Part shown: one piece after another, positions 39,001 to 47,584 of the stretch
Layout: every line of letters begins with the position of its first letter
Position numbering within the stretch: the first letter of the stretch is position 1
Assembly (NCBI GenBank): GCA_016215645.1
Contig: JACRIX010000051.1
Coordinates: 54,523-118,522, forward strand
DNA length: 64,000 nt
Reading direction: 5' to 3'
Source: Rhodocyclales bacterium
GTDB taxonomy: Bacteria; Pseudomonadota; Gammaproteobacteria; Burkholderiales; Rhodocyclaceae
Translations under genes and position numbers: made by a program
The notes under the pieces: generated by a model
Databases searched by the model: none
What the model saw: the letters and a program-made list of their open reading frames with translations, nothing else
What the model was told of the DNA's origin: nothing

Positions 39001-39065
39001 ACCAGCACGGCATTCAGCATCCACGCCAGGACGTGGCGCTTGACTGATAGCTCGGGCAGGGTCAT
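36018..39065 (-). CDS. RND efflux pump inner-membrane subunit (HAE1/AcrB type)
   Basis: A 1015-residue proton-driven exporter of the hydrophobe/amphiphile RND family. TM1 is LAWMLNAVLVLFGVISFSRI. The proton-relay acids lie in TM4 (IGVVVDDAIVVLENIFRHR, two adjacent Asp), and the matching Lys in TM10 is in LIGLVAKNSILLVDLTNQR. Two large periplasmic loops (about 30-335 and 545-860) carry the porter domain; typical text is STSSPGISVINVTFGLEKNV. Substrates cannot be deduced. No outer-membrane channel gene is adjacent, so it presumably uses a shared TolC-type protein. The start overlaps the adaptor stop (ATGA at 39062-39065). Confidence 0.95.
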   Translation of the reverse strand: MTLPELSVKRHVLAWMLNAVLVLFGVISFSRIGMDRLPYIEFPVVSVTTALKGANPDIVDASVTNLLESSVNSVPGIEHIQSTSSPGISVINVTFGLEKNVDVAYNEVQSKVNQVLRRLPKDVDPPIVAKVETNAAPMFWMALQGDRTQQQLNQYALNVVKKKLETIDGVGEVRLGGRRDRTIRVNLLPERMTAQAISAQDVANAFAAEHVQLAGGFVVGQATEHLVKLDLEFHSLDALAGLVVAQRNGVAVRLGDIAELEDGLTDNRQLARFNGEMTVGLGVVKVANANTVAIAERIKHKLANEIEPQLPPGMRISIVSNDAVFILEIVNSLKQHLVEGTLLAALVVWFFLRSLRSTLIVAVAIPVSLMGAIAVIYFFGYTLNSLTMLALLLLIGVVVDDAIVVLENIFRHRQDLDPDPVSAAVNGSREVVFAVIAATLSLVSIFAPVIFLQGVLGQFFRSFAVVVTFGVLVSLFVSLTLTPMLCSRYLKVEKQHGRIYHLLDGILGGLDRIYVRLLEAALTHRWWVVALTTLIVAASSFFFINIGKTFTPEEDEGRFRVSLRTPLGSSIAYTDGKLREVEAVLNNYPEVRTEFALIGLGSAGQVNQGTVVVRMAPREERRRSQQQVIADVRRDLAAIPGARAFAAPFSIVGGGQRGEPLQFVLAGENIDEVGRLTRELQQKLAVLPGIGRVDTDLQLDLPQLVFRPDRLRIANANLSTADVALAVNMLTGGVDIAKFNDEPGDGQRYDIRVKAREGRFTQPADLSTIFLRNRDGKLVRLDSVASFEEKLGPAVIGRFDLQYAATFYGTPTIPLGDAVAQVRAAAAEILPAGYQVKLIGQAEEFGKTQKYMSFAFGLALVLLYMVLASQFNSFLQPAIVMLAQPLAVVGGIAALWLFGHTLNIYSMIGLTLLIGLVAKNSILLVDLTNQRREQGMAVDAALRNACPIRMRPVMMTSATVILALFPAALGLGAGAETNQPLSIAVIGGMISSTLLTLVVVPAVYSLIEGRSKDAA

Positions 39066-40204
39066 TTCGCTTCGGGCTTGGGGCCGCCTTCGGGCTTTTT
39101 CGCCGTGGCGTCAGCGCCGACTTTTGCGGCGTCCTTGATCCCCACCACGGCGTTGTTGGTGAGAAAGCCGGCGCCGTCGAGCGCCACGGTTTCGCCGCCG
39201 GCGAGGCCTTCGAGGATCTCGACGCGGCCGCCGCGCTTGGCGCCGGTCTTGACCACCTTCTGTTGCGCGCGCTTCTGTCCCTCGACTTCACTGACGACAT
39301 ACACCACCTTGCCCGCCGGCCTCAGCACCACGCTCTGCTCGGGCACCGTCAGGGCGGTGGCCTTGGCGGCGATGCGCACCGTGGCATTCACCGTGCCGCC
39401 GCCGCGCAGCAGGCCCTCGCGGTTGTCGATGTCGGCCAGCACGTCGAGCGTGCGGCTGCCTTCGACGACGCTGGGGCGAATCTCGTGGATGCGGCTTTCA
39501 AATACCTTGCCCGGCGCCAGCGGCGAAGTCATGCTTACCGTCTGGCCCGGCTTGATGCGCGTCGCGGCTAGCTCGGGGAAGGGCAGGTGGGCGCGCAGCT
39601 TGTGCGGAGCGACCAGTTGGAACATCGGGTCGCCAACCTTGACGTAATCGCCGGGAGCGACGATCTGCACTTCGACGACGCCATCGAGCGGCGAAGTGAC
39701 GCGGGTCTTTCCCATCGAGCGCCGGCTGTTCTCGGCGCGGGCGCGGGCGGCGGCCAATTGCTCGTTGACGGCGCTGCGCTGCGCGGCGATGTCCTCGCCG
39801 GCGTTCTTCGACAGGAAGCCCTTCGCCACCAGCGCCTGCTGGCGTTCCAGCAGGCGATCCTGTTGCGTCGCCAGGGCTTCGAGCCGGCGCGCCTCGGCCT
39901 CGTCGGCGCGATTGGCCAGCGTGGTATCGCCGGCGTCGATCACGGCCAGCAGTTGCCCTTTCTTCACGCGCTGCCCGGTGCGGGCCAACACCTGCAGCAC
40001 GCGCCCGGGTACTTCGGCACCGACCTTCGGATCGGCCAGGACTTCCAGCGTGCCGAGGGTCTCCTCGACCACTTCGAATTCGCCGCTGCCGACCTGGGTC
40101 ACGGTGATCAGCGCCGGCGGCGGCCCGGCCTTCCTTTCCTCGGCCTTCTGGCCGCAGGCGGCAAGCAGCAGCAGGGCAAGGCCGGCGGCGAAGGTCTTGT
40201 GCAT
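39062..40204 (-). CDS. RND efflux periplasmic adaptor (membrane fusion lipoprotein)
   Basis: 380 residues. A lipoprotein signal with lipobox LLLAACGQ puts the acyl-Cys near residue 17. The barrel-sandwich half-motifs are GTLEVLADPKVGAEVPGRVL (about 51-70) and VTSPLDGVVEVQIVAPGDYV (about 163-182). Between them is a helical hairpin (about 85-160) rich in Ala, Arg and Gln. The beta-barrel and membrane-proximal domains follow (PGKVFESRIHEIRP, LTVPEQSVVLRPAGKVVYVV). The tail is a Lys/Pro-rich stretch. The ATG shares one nucleotide with the lysA stop (TGATG), so it is translationally coupled to lysA. Confidence 0.93.
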   Translation of the reverse strand: MHKTFAAGLALLLLAACGQKAEERKAGPPPALITVTQVGSGEFEVVEETLGTLEVLADPKVGAEVPGRVLQVLARTGQRVKKGQLLAVIDAGDTTLANRADEAEARRLEALATQQDRLLERQQALVAKGFLSKNAGEDIAAQRSAVNEQLAAARARAENSRRSMGKTRVTSPLDGVVEVQIVAPGDYVKVGDPMFQLVAPHKLRAHLPFPELAATRIKPGQTVSMTSPLAPGKVFESRIHEIRPSVVEGSRTLDVLADIDNREGLLRGGGTVNATVRIAAKATALTVPEQSVVLRPAGKVVYVVSEVEGQKRAQQKVVKTGAKRGGRVEILEGLAGGETVALDGAGFLTNNAVVGIKDAAKVGADATAKKPEGGPKPEAK

Positions 40205-41469
40205 CAGGGCAGGACCGATTCGAGGGCGAAAAGTTCGGCGACGCTCTCGCGGCGACGGATCAGGTGGGTCTGCGTGCCGTCCACCATGACTTCGGCGGCG
40301 CGCGGCCGGCTGTTGTAATTCGATGCCATGGCCATGCCGTAGGCGCCGGCCGAAAGTACCGCCAGCAGGCCGCCCTCTTGTAATGCCAGTTCGCGGTCGT
40401 GGCCGAGGAAATCACCGGATTCGCAGACCGGGCCGACGATTTCGTAGGGCATCGCCGTATCGCCAGCGCCGACTTTTGCCACCGGCACGATGTCGTGCCA
40501 GGCGTCATACAGGGCCGGGCGCATCAGGTCGTTCATCGCCGCGTCGACCACGGCGAAATGCTTTTCCGCGCCGGGCTTCAGCACCTGCACGCGTGTCAGC
40601 AGCAGGCCGGCATTGCCGACCAGCGAGCGGCCGGGTTCGAAGATCAGCTTTTCGTGCCGGCCGGTGAACTTCGCCAGCATCGGTGCCAGGTAGTCGGCGG
40701 TGGCCGGCGCCGGTTCTTCGCGGCGGTACTGGATGCCCATGCCACCGCCGAGGTCGATGTGTTCCAGCACGATGCCGGCGGCGGCCAGACGATCCACCAG
40801 GGCCAGCACCTTGTCGGCGGCCTCCGCCGCCGGCGCCGGGTCGAGCAGTTGCGAACCGATGTGGCAGTCGATGCCCTTTACCGCCAAATGCGGCAGCGTG
40901 GCGGCGCGGCGATAGGTGTCGAAGGCCTGATCGAAGGCGACGCCGAACTTGGCGGTCTTCAGGCCCGTGGAGATGTAGGGATGGGTCTTGGCGTCGACGT
41001 CGGGATTCACTCGCAGCGATACCGGCGCGCGACGATTCATGCCGCCGGCAAGCTCGTTGAGCTGTTCCAGCTCGCTGGTTGATTCGACGTTGAAACAGTG
41101 GATGCCGGCTTCCAGCGCCAGACGCATTTCCTCGCGCGACTTGCCGACGCCCGAAAACACGATCTTGTCCGCGCTGCCGCCGGCGGCCAGCACGCGGGCC
41201 AGTTCGCCGCCGGAGACGATGTCGAAGCCGGCGCCGAGGTCGGCGAACAGCTTGAGGATCGCCAGGTTGGAATTGGCCTTGGCCGCGTAGCAGACCAGCG
41301 CGCGCTCGCCCAGTCCGTGAGCCATCAGCGCATCGCGATAGCCGACGTAAGCGGCGGTCAGCGCGAGCCGCGAATAGACGTAGCAGGGGGTGCCGAAACG
41401 CGCGGCGATGTCTTCCAGCGCCACCGATTCGACATGCAGGCCGCGCGAGCCCTGGTGCGTCAGACCCAT
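40204..41469 (-). CDS. lysA: Diaminopimelate decarboxylase LysA
   Basis: PLP-dependent fold-III decarboxylase making lysine from meso-diaminopimelate, 421 residues, cytosolic. The PLP-lysine is in LVCYAAKANSNLAIL (about 58-72), with GAGFDIVSGGEL after it. The HIGSQLLDP and HIDLGGGMGIQYR segments bind substrate phosphate and product. FEPGRSLVGNAG and the active-site Cys motif GPVCESGDFLGHDREL (about 340-355) complete the pattern. It overlaps the lptM end by 10 nt and touches the efflux adaptor start, so lptM, lysA, adaptor and pump appear to be one operon. Confidence 0.97.
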   Translation of the reverse strand: MGLTHQGSRGLHVESVALEDIAARFGTPCYVYSRLALTAAYVGYRDALMAHGLGERALVCYAAKANSNLAILKLFADLGAGFDIVSGGELARVLAAGGSADKIVFSGVGKSREEMRLALEAGIHCFNVESTSELEQLNELAGGMNRRAPVSLRVNPDVDAKTHPYISTGLKTAKFGVAFDQAFDTYRRAATLPHLAVKGIDCHIGSQLLDPAPAAEAADKVLALVDRLAAAGIVLEHIDLGGGMGIQYRREEPAPATADYLAPMLAKFTGRHEKLIFEPGRSLVGNAGLLLTRVQVLKPGAEKHFAVVDAAMNDLMRPALYDAWHDIVPVAKVGAGDTAMPYEIVGPVCESGDFLGHDRELALQEGGLLAVLSAGAYGMAMASNYNSRPRAAEVMVDGTQTHLIRRRESVAELFALESVLP

Positions 41470-41642
41470 GGGCGCGACTCGGTCCGGGTTTCCTCAGTTG
41501 TCACGGAAGTCGAGACGGAGGAAGCGACCAGGGATGCCTTCTGGGGTGCTTGCGGCGGTGGCGTCAGCGGGGTTTTGGTGCCGCAGCCGGCGAGCGCGGC
41601 AAGGGCCGTGGCGGCAATCATGAGGGTAGGCGTCAGGCGCAT
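41460..41642 (-). CDS. lptM: LptM-like small lipoprotein
   Basis: A 60-residue lipoprotein. The signal peptide MRLTPTLMIAATALAALAGC gives the lipobox LAGC, followed by GTKTPLTPPPQAP, the counterpart of the CGxKGPLxxPP start of LptM (YifL) lipoproteins, which assist maturation of the LPS translocon LptD/E. As in many proteobacteria it lies directly upstream of lysA and divergent from cyaY. ATG 41642 is used because it starts the signal peptide; an upstream TTG would give an implausible 35-residue extension. Confidence 0.85.
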   Translation of the reverse strand: MRLTPTLMIAATALAALAGCGTKTPLTPPPQAPQKASLVASSVSTSVTTEETRTESRPWV

Positions 41643-41746
41643 GGTGTCGGAGCCGGGGGCGGATGAGCAAGGACGGTAGTATATGCGGCACGCGGCCGGG
41701 ACAGACTTCTGTATCCTGCCGGCGGCGAACACGAAAGGAAGCGGCA

Positions 41747-42073
41747 ATGGAGGAAAGGGAATTCACGCTCGCGGCGGATGCGGAGCTTGCGCGCATCGAG
41801 GCTGCGCTTGAGACCGCGAGCGACAACGGACCGGCCGAATTCGATTTCGAGACCAAGCCCGGCGGCATCATCGAGATCGAGTTCGAGAACGGTTCGAAGA
41901 TCATCGTCAATCGCCACACGGCGGCACGTGAGATCTGGCTGGCGGCCAAATCGGGCGGCTTCCACTTCCGGCCCGAGGGCGGGCGCTGGCTGGGCACCCG
42001 GGATGGCGAGGAACTGATGGCGGTCTTGTCGCGAACCGTGTCCGAGCAGGCTGGCGTTACGGTGGAGCTTTAG
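41747..42073 (+). CDS. cyaY: Frataxin-like iron-sulfur assembly protein CyaY
   Basis: A 108-residue cytosolic frataxin homologue that binds iron and modulates Fe-S cluster assembly by the Isc system. The acidic first helix (EEREFTLAADAELARIEAAL) and the strands PAEFDFETKPGGIIEIEFENG and KIIVNRHTAAREIWLAAKSGG match the family, as does FHFRPEGGRWLGTRDGEEL. AAGGAA precedes the ATG by about 6 nt. It diverges from lptM-lysA across 104 bp. Its stop overlaps the convergent mrcA stop by 4 nt. Confidence 0.95.
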   Translation: MEEREFTLAADAELARIEAALETASDNGPAEFDFETKPGGIIEIEFENGSKIIVNRHTAAREIWLAAKSGGFHFRPEGGRWLGTRDGEELMAVLSRTVSEQAGVTVEL

Positions 42074-44499
42074 GGCTTCTTTTCTGCTGGCTTGGGCGCG
42101 ACCGTCCTGTCGGCGGTGGGTTTGTCGGCAAGTGCCTTTTCTGTCGGCGGCTTTTCGCCAGCCGGCTTTTCAATCAACTTGGGTTTCGCGTCCTGTACCG
42201 GCGCCGGCTCCTGCTTCGCGCCTTCCTCTTCCGACGGCGGCACCGAGGGCAGGAGTTCCTTGTACACCAGTTCCTTGCTGGATCTGCCCCCTGGCTCGTT
42301 GGCGACTACCGGGACCAGGCCTTCGGGCGTTTCCATCCAGCTTTCGGGGACGTTCTTCAGGGCGTGCTCCATGAAGCCGATCCAGATCGGCAGTGCCGCC
42401 GCGCCGCCGGTCTCGCCGTTGCCCATGCGCCTGGGCTGGTCGAAGCCGATCCAGGCGACGCCGACGATGGTCGGCTGGTAGCCACAGAACCAGGCATCAA
42501 TGTAGTCGTTGGTAGTGCCGGTCTTGCCGGCGAGGTCGCTGCGCTTGAGTATGGCAGCGGCGCGAGTGGCGGTGCCGCGCCGCACCACGTCGTGCATCAT
42601 GCTGTCCATCAGCCAGGCATTGCGTGCGTCGATCGCGCGCAGGCTTTCGTCGCCCGCCAATGCCGGCTGGATTTCCGCCACCACCGTGCCGCTATTGTCG
42701 AGGATCTGACGCACGATGTAGGGTGTGATGCGGTAGCCGCCGTTGGCGAAGATCGAGTACGCGGAAAGCTGCTGCCAGGGGGTCACCGCGCCGGCGCCCA
42801 GGGCCATGGTCAGGTAGGGCGGGTGTTTTTCGGCCTCGAAGCCGAAGCGCGTCACATAGTCCTGGGCATAGTGCGTGCCGATCGAGCGCAGCAGGCGGAT
42901 CGAGACCATGTTCTTCGACTTGGCCAGTGCCGTGCGCATGCTCATCGGGCCTTCGTACTTGCCGTCGTAGTTCTTCGGCTCCCAGGCCTGGGAACCCGTT
43001 TCCTCGGCCGAGATCGAGATCGGCTCGTCGGCAATCACCGAGGCCGGGGTGTACCCCTTCTCCAGGCTGGCCGAATAGATGAAGGGCTTGAAACTGGAGC
43101 CCGGCTGGCGCCAGGCCTGGGTGACATGGTTGAACTTGTTGCGGTGGAAATCGAAACCGCCAACCAGCGCGCGAATCGCGCCATCCACCGGACTGGCAGC
43201 GACGAAGGCGGCCTCGACGTCGGGCAATTGCAATATCTGCCAGCCCTTCTCGTACTTCTGCACGCGGATCACCGCGCCGCGGCGCAGGCGCTTGTTAGGG
43301 GCGGCCTTGTCGTCGAGCATGCGGGCGGCGAACTTGAGGCCGTCTTCGCCGATCTTCAGCACCTCTCCGCCGCGCAGGTAGGCGCGCACCAGCTTGGGCG
43401 TGGCTTCAAGGACAATGGCCGGCAGCAGGTCGTCACTGTCATCGAACTCGGTCAGCAGCTCTTCAAGGTTCTCGTCCTGGTCGGCCGTGACGTCCTTCAT
43501 GTCGACATAAGCTTCGGCACCGCGATAGCCGTGCCGCCTGTCGTAATCCATGACCCCGCGGCGCAAGGACTGGTAGGCGGCCTGCTGGTCGGTGCGAGTG
43601 ACCGTGGTGATCACGCGCAGGCCACGACTGTAGGCATCCTCGGGAAAGCGCTCGACGGCGATCTGCCGCGCCATCTCGGCAATGTAGTCGGCACGAACGC
43701 CAAAATCGTTGACGTCGCGCTTGATGTGCAGCACTTGCACCTGGGCCGCCTTCATTTGCGCTTCGTCGATGTAGTTCAATTCGTGCATGCGGCGCAGCAC
43801 ATAGCGCTGGCGCAACTGCGCCCGCTTCGGGTTGGCCACCGGGTTGTAGGCGGACGGGGCCTTGGGCAGGCCGGCAAGCATCGCCGCCTCGGCAACGCTG
43901 ACTTCCTTCAGCGTCTTGCCGAAGTAAATCTGGGCCGCGGCGGAGAACCCGTAGGCGCGCTGCCCGAGGTAGATCTGGTTGATATAGATCTCGAGGATCT
44001 GATCCTTTGTCAGATTGTTCTCGATTTTGAAAGCCAGTAACATCTCGTAGAGTTTCCTCGTCAGCGTTTTTTCACTGGAAAGGAAAAAATTGCGCGCTAC
44101 CTGCATGGTGATGGTCGAGGCGCCCTGGCGCTTGCCGCCGCCCACGAAATTCGAGTACGCTGCGCGCAGCACCCCCAGGGTGTCGATCCCGGGGTGCTGG
44201 TAGAAGCGTTCATCCTCGGCGGCCAGAATCGCTTGGGTCATGAGCGGGGGGACATCCTTGAAGCTGGCGAAATTGCGCCTTTCCTCGCCGAACTCGCCGA
44301 TCAGGTGGCCATCGCTGGAATAGATGCGCAAGGGAATCTTGGGCTGGTAGTCGGTCAGTACTTCGACTGAAGGCAATTGGGGATATGCCAGGATCAGAAC
44401 GATGCCCGCAAGTGCGATGGCCGCCAGCACCATGCCGCCTGTCAGCAGCAGGAAATAGAGAGCCCAGCGGACGGGGGTGTTCAAGGCGGGGAACGGCAC
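42070..44499 (-). CDS. mrcA: Penicillin-binding protein 1A (class A)
   Basis: An 809-residue bifunctional peptidoglycan synthase anchored by one TM helix (about 15-37). The glycosyltransferase domain (about 55-230) has EDERFYQHPGID and RQGASTITMQVARNFFLS. The transpeptidase domain (about 400-735) has the SxxK motif in PGSSFKPFIYSASLE, SxN as SKN in RTALAKSKNMVS, and KTGTTNDYIDAWF. An OB-like insert lies between them. The C-terminus is a low-complexity Lys/Pro/Glu/Ala-rich tail (about 745-809). It is divergent from pilM, the classical arrangement in beta- and gammaproteobacteria. Confidence 0.97.
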   Translation of the reverse strand: MPFPALNTPVRWALYFLLLTGGMVLAAIALAGIVLILAYPQLPSVEVLTDYQPKIPLRIYSSDGHLIGEFGEERRNFASFKDVPPLMTQAILAAEDERFYQHPGIDTLGVLRAAYSNFVGGGKRQGASTITMQVARNFFLSSEKTLTRKLYEMLLAFKIENNLTKDQILEIYINQIYLGQRAYGFSAAAQIYFGKTLKEVSVAEAAMLAGLPKAPSAYNPVANPKRAQLRQRYVLRRMHELNYIDEAQMKAAQVQVLHIKRDVNDFGVRADYIAEMARQIAVERFPEDAYSRGLRVITTVTRTDQQAAYQSLRRGVMDYDRRHGYRGAEAYVDMKDVTADQDENLEELLTEFDDSDDLLPAIVLEATPKLVRAYLRGGEVLKIGEDGLKFAARMLDDKAAPNKRLRRGAVIRVQKYEKGWQILQLPDVEAAFVAASPVDGAIRALVGGFDFHRNKFNHVTQAWRQPGSSFKPFIYSASLEKGYTPASVIADEPISISAEETGSQAWEPKNYDGKYEGPMSMRTALAKSKNMVSIRLLRSIGTHYAQDYVTRFGFEAEKHPPYLTMALGAGAVTPWQQLSAYSIFANGGYRITPYIVRQILDNSGTVVAEIQPALAGDESLRAIDARNAWLMDSMMHDVVRRGTATRAAAILKRSDLAGKTGTTNDYIDAWFCGYQPTIVGVAWIGFDQPRRMGNGETGGAAALPIWIGFMEHALKNVPESWMETPEGLVPVVANEPGGRSSKELVYKELLPSVPPSEEEGAKQEPAPVQDAKPKLIEKPAGEKPPTEKALADKPTADRTVAPKPAEKKP

Positions 44500-44584
44500 G
44501 GAAGTCAGGCTGGGAAGGCGGGGCGATGGATTATAGCTGTGGTACTGATGACACGGTTTTGCAGGCGGTAGCTATTAATTTTGC

Positions 44585-44613
44585 TTTACACTGGATATAG
44601 TTGCTGCTAGCAT
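44585..44613 (+). promoter_or_regulatory. Candidate sigma70 promoter of the pil operon
   Basis: TTTACA (44585-44590), a 17-bp spacer and TAGCAT (44608-44613) lie in the AT-rich 169-bp gap between the divergent mrcA and pilM genes, 55 bp before the pilM start. Confidence 0.4.
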
Positions 44614-44668
44614 CTGAAGTAAATTATCCGTATAGCTTCTAACGCAATATTTTTAAAGGAAAAATCCT

Positions 44669-45760
44669 TTGCAGATCGATGTCTCGGCTCTAAAGTCGAT
44701 CTTCAACCCGAAGTTGCGCCCGTTGATCGGCGTCGACATCAGCTCCACGGCCGTGAAGATGGTCGAGTTGGCGGATGCCGGCAAGGGGCAGCCGCGGGTC
44801 GAGCGCTATGCGATCGAACCCCTGCCAAAGGATGCGGTGGTGGATGGCAACCTGGCGTCGGTCGATGCCGTCGCCGAGACCCTCCAGCGCTGCTGGAAGC
44901 GACTCGGCACCACGACGAAGTTCATTGCCATGGCGCTGCCGAGCGCTGCCGTGATCACCAAGAAAATTACTTTGCCGGCCAGCCTGCGCGAGCAGGAGAT
45001 GGAAGTTCAGGTCGAGTCCGAGGCCAACCAGTACATTCCGTTTGCCCTGGAAGAAGTCAACCTCGATTTCCAGGTCATCGGCCCCGCTCCATCCAGCCCG
45101 GACGACGTCGAGGTGCTGCTGGCTGCCTCGCGCAAGGAAAAGGTCGAGGACAGGGTTGCTGCCGCCGAGGTCGCTGAACTCAAGCCGGTGGTCATGGATG
45201 TCGAGTCCTACGCCGTGCAAGCGGCCTATGAACTGGTGACCAAACAGTTGCCCGGGGAAGGTGCCGGTCAGATCATCGCCTTGATCGACGTCGGCGCTGC
45301 GGCAATGAAGGTCACGATCCTGAAGGACAACCAACAGCTTTACTCCCGTGAGCAGGCTTTTGGCGGCGGGATGCTTACCGACGAGATCATGCGTGCCTAC
45401 GGCATGGGGCCGGAAGAGGCGGAGAACCTCAAGCGCTCCGGAACGCCCCCGGATAATTACGAGACCGAGATTCTCCATCCGTTCATTGAAAACATGGCGC
45501 AGGAGGTGGCACGCGCCCTGCAGTTCTTCTTTACCTCGACGCCGCACAACGAAGTGCATCACATCATATTGGCCGGTGGTTCAGCTTTGATTCCGGGAGT
45601 TGCCGAAATCGTCGGCCAGCGCACCAATGTCAATACCATTCTTGCCGATCCCTTTGCCGGGATGGCAATTTCGCCGCGCATTCGCGCCAAGCAGCTCGCC
45701 ACCGACGCCCCATCGCTGCTGGTCGCTTGTGGCCTGGCCTTGCGGAAGTTCGATCAATGA
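44669..45760 (+). CDS. pilM: Type IV pilus assembly ATPase-fold protein PilM
   Basis: A 363-residue cytoplasmic actin-like protein that binds the N-terminal tail of PilN and links the inner-membrane alignment complex to the motors. Actin-fold motifs are PLIGVDISSTAVKMVELADA (about 17-36), the phosphate-binding IALIDVGAAAMKVTIL (about 206-221) and IILAGGSALIPGVAEI (about 299-314). It starts at TTG with AAAGGA 8 nt upstream. ATGA overlap with pilN. Confidence 0.96.
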   Translation: MQIDVSALKSIFNPKLRPLIGVDISSTAVKMVELADAGKGQPRVERYAIEPLPKDAVVDGNLASVDAVAETLQRCWKRLGTTTKFIAMALPSAAVITKKITLPASLREQEMEVQVESEANQYIPFALEEVNLDFQVIGPAPSSPDDVEVLLAASRKEKVEDRVAAAEVAELKPVVMDVESYAVQAAYELVTKQLPGEGAGQIIALIDVGAAAMKVTILKDNQQLYSREQAFGGGMLTDEIMRAYGMGPEEAENLKRSGTPPDNYETEILHPFIENMAQEVARALQFFFTSTPHNEVHHIILAGGSALIPGVAEIVGQRTNVNTILADPFAGMAISPRIRAKQLATDAPSLLVACGLALRKFDQ

Positions 45761-46320
45761 TACGGATCAACCTACTTCCCCACCGCGAAGAAAAGCGCAA
45801 GGCAAGGCGCCAGCAGTTCTATGTGATGCTCGGCCTGGTGTCGGTGCTTGCCGCCGTCATCTGGTTTCTCGGGTTTTCGGTCATCAATCGCGAGATCAAC
45901 GTCCAGAACGAGAAGAATGAATTCCTCAAGCGCGAGATTGCAAGCCTCGACAAGGAAATCGCCGAAATCAAGAAGATCCAGGAACAAACCAATGCCCTCC
46001 TTGCCCGCAAGCGCGTGATCGAGGCGCTGCAGGCCAACCGGACAGAAACCGTACACTTGTTCAACGAACTGGCCAAGCAGGTTCCGGAAGGCATTTATCT
46101 GCGAACCCTGATCCAGACCGGCAACAGGATCACGCTCACCGGCGTTGCCCAGTCGAACGCGAGAATCACCACCTTGATGAACAATCTCGACGAGTCGCCG
46201 CTGCTCGAGAGCTCGACCTTGGTGGAGACGCGGTCGGAGGTGGTCAACAATCGACGTCTCAATGCCTTCAGCGTTACGACGGTGATCACCCGGCAGACCT
46301 CGGCACCTGGGAAGAAATGA
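45757..46320 (+). CDS. pilN: Type IV pilus inner-membrane protein PilN
   Basis: A 187-residue bitopic membrane protein. The cytoplasmic N-terminus begins MIRINLLPHREEKRKARRQQ, containing the INLLP motif that PilM binds. One TM helix follows (about 24-43), then a long coiled coil (about 48-95) and a ferredoxin-like domain. It pairs with PilO. ATGA overlaps on both sides. Confidence 0.95.
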   Translation: MIRINLLPHREEKRKARRQQFYVMLGLVSVLAAVIWFLGFSVINREINVQNEKNEFLKREIASLDKEIAEIKKIQEQTNALLARKRVIEALQANRTETVHLFNELAKQVPEGIYLRTLIQTGNRITLTGVAQSNARITTLMNNLDESPLLESSTLVETRSEVVNNRRLNAFSVTTVITRQTSAPGKK

Positions 46321-47075
46321 TGAAGCTGCCCGCCCTGCCCCCCAAGCTCGCATCCCTTTTCAAGCGCAAGACCGCCGCGGAAAAGCTGGCGGAAAAGCAC
46401 GCGGCGAAAGCTACCGCAGAGCCGACCGCGCCCAAACGGCCGCTGATCGATGTTCAGCAGCTGGCGATGGATTTCAAGACCCTGGATCCCAAGGACCCGG
46501 GGCTGTGGCCTCTGGCGCCGCGAATTGTCATCCTGTTGAGCCTGTTTGCCGGCCTGATCGCCGCTGCCTGGGGTTTTGGTGCGATCGGCTGGAGCGTGCA
46601 GCTCGAAGAGCTCGAATCCAAAAAGCAGCAGGAAGCCAAACACAAGGAAGATTGGCTGGCGAAGAAGAAGCAGGCCGTCAATCTTGACGAGTACCGACGC
46701 CAGTTGGCCGAAATCGATCGTTCTTTTGGCGCCCTGCTCAAGCAATTGCCGAACAAGGCGGAAATGGGCGACATGCTGGTCGATATCAACAAGGCCGCTC
46801 AGGCGCGCGGCCTGGCGGTCGAGTTGTTCCGACCCGGTGGCGAGGCGCCGCGCGAGTTCTACGCCGAGGTTCCGATCACCCTGAACCTGACCGGCAGCTA
46901 CCATGATATCGGCGCGTTTACCGGTGATCTGGCGCGGCTGCCGCGGATCGTTACCCTCAATGACGTCGCGTTGACCGTCAACGCGAATCAGACGCTGGCG
47001 ATGCGGACGACAGCCAAAACCTTCCGCTATCTGGATGACGGTGAAATCGCCAGCCAGAGAAAGGGCAAGAAATGA
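46317..47075 (+). CDS. pilO: Type IV pilus inner-membrane protein PilO
   Basis: A 252-residue bitopic protein. The cytoplasmic N-terminus is longer than usual and Lys/Ala-rich (KRKTAAEKLAEKHAAKATAE, about 15-34). The TM helix lies near 62-84, and a coiled coil (about 95-140) precedes the periplasmic PilO domain (LPNKAEMGDMLVDINKAAQA, FYAEVPITLNLTGSYHDIGA). It forms heterodimers with PilN and binds PilP. ATGA overlap at both ends. Confidence 0.95.
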   Translation: MMKLPALPPKLASLFKRKTAAEKLAEKHAAKATAEPTAPKRPLIDVQQLAMDFKTLDPKDPGLWPLAPRIVILLSLFAGLIAAAWGFGAIGWSVQLEELESKKQQEAKHKEDWLAKKKQAVNLDEYRRQLAEIDRSFGALLKQLPNKAEMGDMLVDINKAAQARGLAVELFRPGGEAPREFYAEVPITLNLTGSYHDIGAFTGDLARLPRIVTLNDVALTVNANQTLAMRTTAKTFRYLDDGEIASQRKGKK

Positions 47076-47584
47076 AAATCTTGACCCTGCTGTTTAGCTT
47101 GCTCCTTCTTGGCTGCGCGGCTGAAGAGCACCAGGATTTGCGCGAGTGGATGCGTGACGAGGCCAAGGGAATGAAAGGCAAGGTTGCACCCTTGCCGGAA
47201 ATCACGGCATTTCCCGTCGTCGCCTATGAAACCGAAACCCTGACGCCGCCATTTGCGCCGGGCAAGATCGTGACGCTGGACGTCAGTTCGGACAAAAGCG
47301 CGCCCGATCGTTCGCGTCCTCAACAACCGCTGGAGGCGTTTCCGATCGAAGATTTGCGCGTAATGGGCATCATCATGGCAGGCAGCGTGCCCTACGCCCT
47401 GATCCAGACACCGCCGCCCAACAAACCCAAGCATGTTCGGGTCGGCGAGTACATGGGCCGTAGTTTCGGCAAGATCACGGCGATCACATCCGAGGCCATT
47501 ACCGTGGTTGAAACCGTAAAGGATGCAAACGGCGCATGGGTGTCGCAGGAACGGCAGCTGAGTGTGCCGAAAGGAGGACGTTGA
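47072..47584 (+). CDS. pilP: Type IV pilus lipoprotein PilP
   Basis: A 170-residue lipoprotein with a short signal and lipobox LLLGCAA (acyl-Cys near 15). A disordered N-terminal stretch is followed by the beta-rich HR domain (about 90-165; FPIEDLRVMGIIMAGSVPYA, RVGEYMGRSFGKITAIT), which contacts PilQ. Its stop shares one nucleotide with the pilQ start. Confidence 0.94.
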   Translation: MKILTLLFSLLLLGCAAEEHQDLREWMRDEAKGMKGKVAPLPEITAFPVVAYETETLTPPFAPGKIVTLDVSSDKSAPDRSRPQQPLEAFPIEDLRVMGIIMAGSVPYALIQTPPPNKPKHVRVGEYMGRSFGKITAITSEAITVVETVKDANGAWVSQERQLSVPKGGR

